In this document: positions 7,132-7,584 of the stretch, piece after piece
Position numbering within the stretch: the first letter of the stretch is position 1
How the letters are laid out: each line of letters begins with the position of its first letter
Assembly: GCA_017885365.1 (NCBI GenBank)
Contig: JAFNGD010000031.1
Coordinates: 1 to 7,584 of the forward strand
DNA length: 7,584 bases
From: Nitrospirota bacterium
GTDB taxonomy: Bacteria; Nitrospirota; UBA9217
Direction of reading: 5' to 3'
Made by a program: the position numbers and the translations under genes
The notes under the pieces: generated by a model
What the model was told of the DNA's origin: nothing
Seen by the model: only the letters and a program-made list of their open reading frames with translations
Databases searched by the model: none

Positions 7132-7584
7132 TCACGATCGCCGGTGCAGCTGCATCTCGCTCTCGATCATTTCGGCGATGATCTCGGTGAACGAGAGCGT
7201 CCGCTTCCATCCATACCGGTCGACGATCTTCGAAGGGTCCCCGGTCAGGAGTACATTTTCGGTCGGACGGAAGAGGCTGGTGTCGACCGTCACGTATTTC
7301 TCATACGCAAGGCCTACCGACGAAAAGGCCGCTTGGGCGAAATCACGGACACTGTGGGTCTCCCCGGTCGCCACGACGAAGTCGTCGGGTATATTACCCT
7401 GGAGCATCAGCCACATGGCGTGCACATAGTCGGGCGCATAGCCCCAATCGCGCCGGGCATCCAGGTTGCCCAGGCGCAGCTCGTCCGCCAGTCCCAGCTT
7501 GATCCGCGCGACGGCGTGGGTGATCTTGCGCGTGACAAACTCCAGGCCGCGGCGCGGACTTTCGTGGTTAAACAGGATGCCGGA
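7132..7584 (-). CDS. gmd: GDP-mannose 4,6-dehydratase (C-terminal 150 residues; 5' end beyond window)
   Basis: NADP-dependent short-chain dehydrogenase/reductase that converts GDP-D-mannose to GDP-4-keto-6-deoxy-D-mannose, the branch point to GDP-L-fucose, GDP-D-rhamnose and GDP-perosamine. The frame is open from the right edge. It starts SGILFNHESPRRGLEFVTRK, a segment almost invariant in Gmd, followed by LRLGNLDARRDWGYAPDYV (37-54 of the visible part), the substrate-binding Gmd signature, then FVVATGETHSVRDF (69-82) and RPTEN...GDPSKI (106-120) before the C-terminal helix and TGA at 7132-7134. Family length is about 320-345, so roughly half is missing, including the NADP-binding glycine loop and the catalytic T/Y-xxx-K. 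The RPTENV stretch carries NV where Gmd proteins I know have VD or VE, a small departure. It is the first visible gene of the minus-strand operon. No partner (Fcl/WcaG, Rmd or Per) is in the window. Confidence 0.97.
   Translation of the reverse strand, partial: SGILFNHESPRRGLEFVTRKITHAVARIKLGLADELRLGNLDARRDWGYAPDYVHAMWLMLQGNIPDDFVVATGETHSVRDFAQAAFSSVGLAYEKYVTVDTSLFRPTENVLLTGDPSKIVDRYGWKRTLSFTEIIAEMIESEMQLHRRS

Noticed and set aside
7109..7210. Longer start for the upstream GT4 gene
   Set aside because: The extra 34 residues overlap gmd and are a shadow of it. ATG 7108 begins exactly at the GT4 N-terminal strand.

Overview
The window is part of a Gram-negative cell-surface polysaccharide locus (O-antigen or exopolysaccharide type). 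It holds a nucleotide-sugar epimerase, a membrane phosphoglycosyltransferase that starts the lipid-linked glycan, four intact glycosyltransferases, a GDP-mannose 4,6-dehydratase, and the decayed remains of two more genes. The DNA is moderately GC-rich. A WbaP-type initiator together with a GT9 (heptosyltransferase-family) enzyme fits a Gram-negative host, but the sequence alone does not support a phylum.

Layout. galE runs leftwards from a TTG start at 587 and off the left edge. wbaP runs rightwards (738-2162), divergent from galE across a 150-bp gap that carries a plausible sigma70 extended -10 promoter for wbaP. Converging on wbaP with only 19 bp between the two stop codons is a long minus-strand operon. 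In transcription order it reads: gmd (3' half only, entering at 7584), a GT4 glycosyltransferase (7108-5954), a second GT4 (5862-4753), a GT2 (4721-3897), a broken second GT2 (3896-3421), a truncated SAM methyltransferase (3424-3281), and a GT9 transferase (3303-2182). The operon promoter lies beyond the right edge. Its genes are closely packed, the largest gap between intact neighbours being 91 nt.

How the genes fit together. GalE interconverts UDP-Glc and UDP-Gal, and a WbaP-type enzyme classically moves Gal-1-P from UDP-Gal onto undecaprenyl phosphate, so the divergent pair plausibly supplies and performs the first step. Gmd makes GDP-4-keto-6-deoxymannose, the precursor of GDP-fucose, GDP-rhamnose or GDP-perosamine; the enzyme that finishes the sugar is not in the window. 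The two GT4, one GT2 and one GT9 enzymes would extend the glycan at the cytoplasmic face. No flippase, polymerase or ABC exporter is visible here.

The most unusual part is 3281-3900. The 208-codon open frame there is not a real gene. Reading three phases in succession recovers a GT2 relic with two frameshifts, at least one in-frame stop and probable deletions. Its stop overlaps (ATGA) the start of a 47-codon methyltransferase remnant that ends just after the SAM-binding motif. This looks like recent loss of one sugar-adding and one methylating step. I found no evidence of a wholly new type of system in the window.
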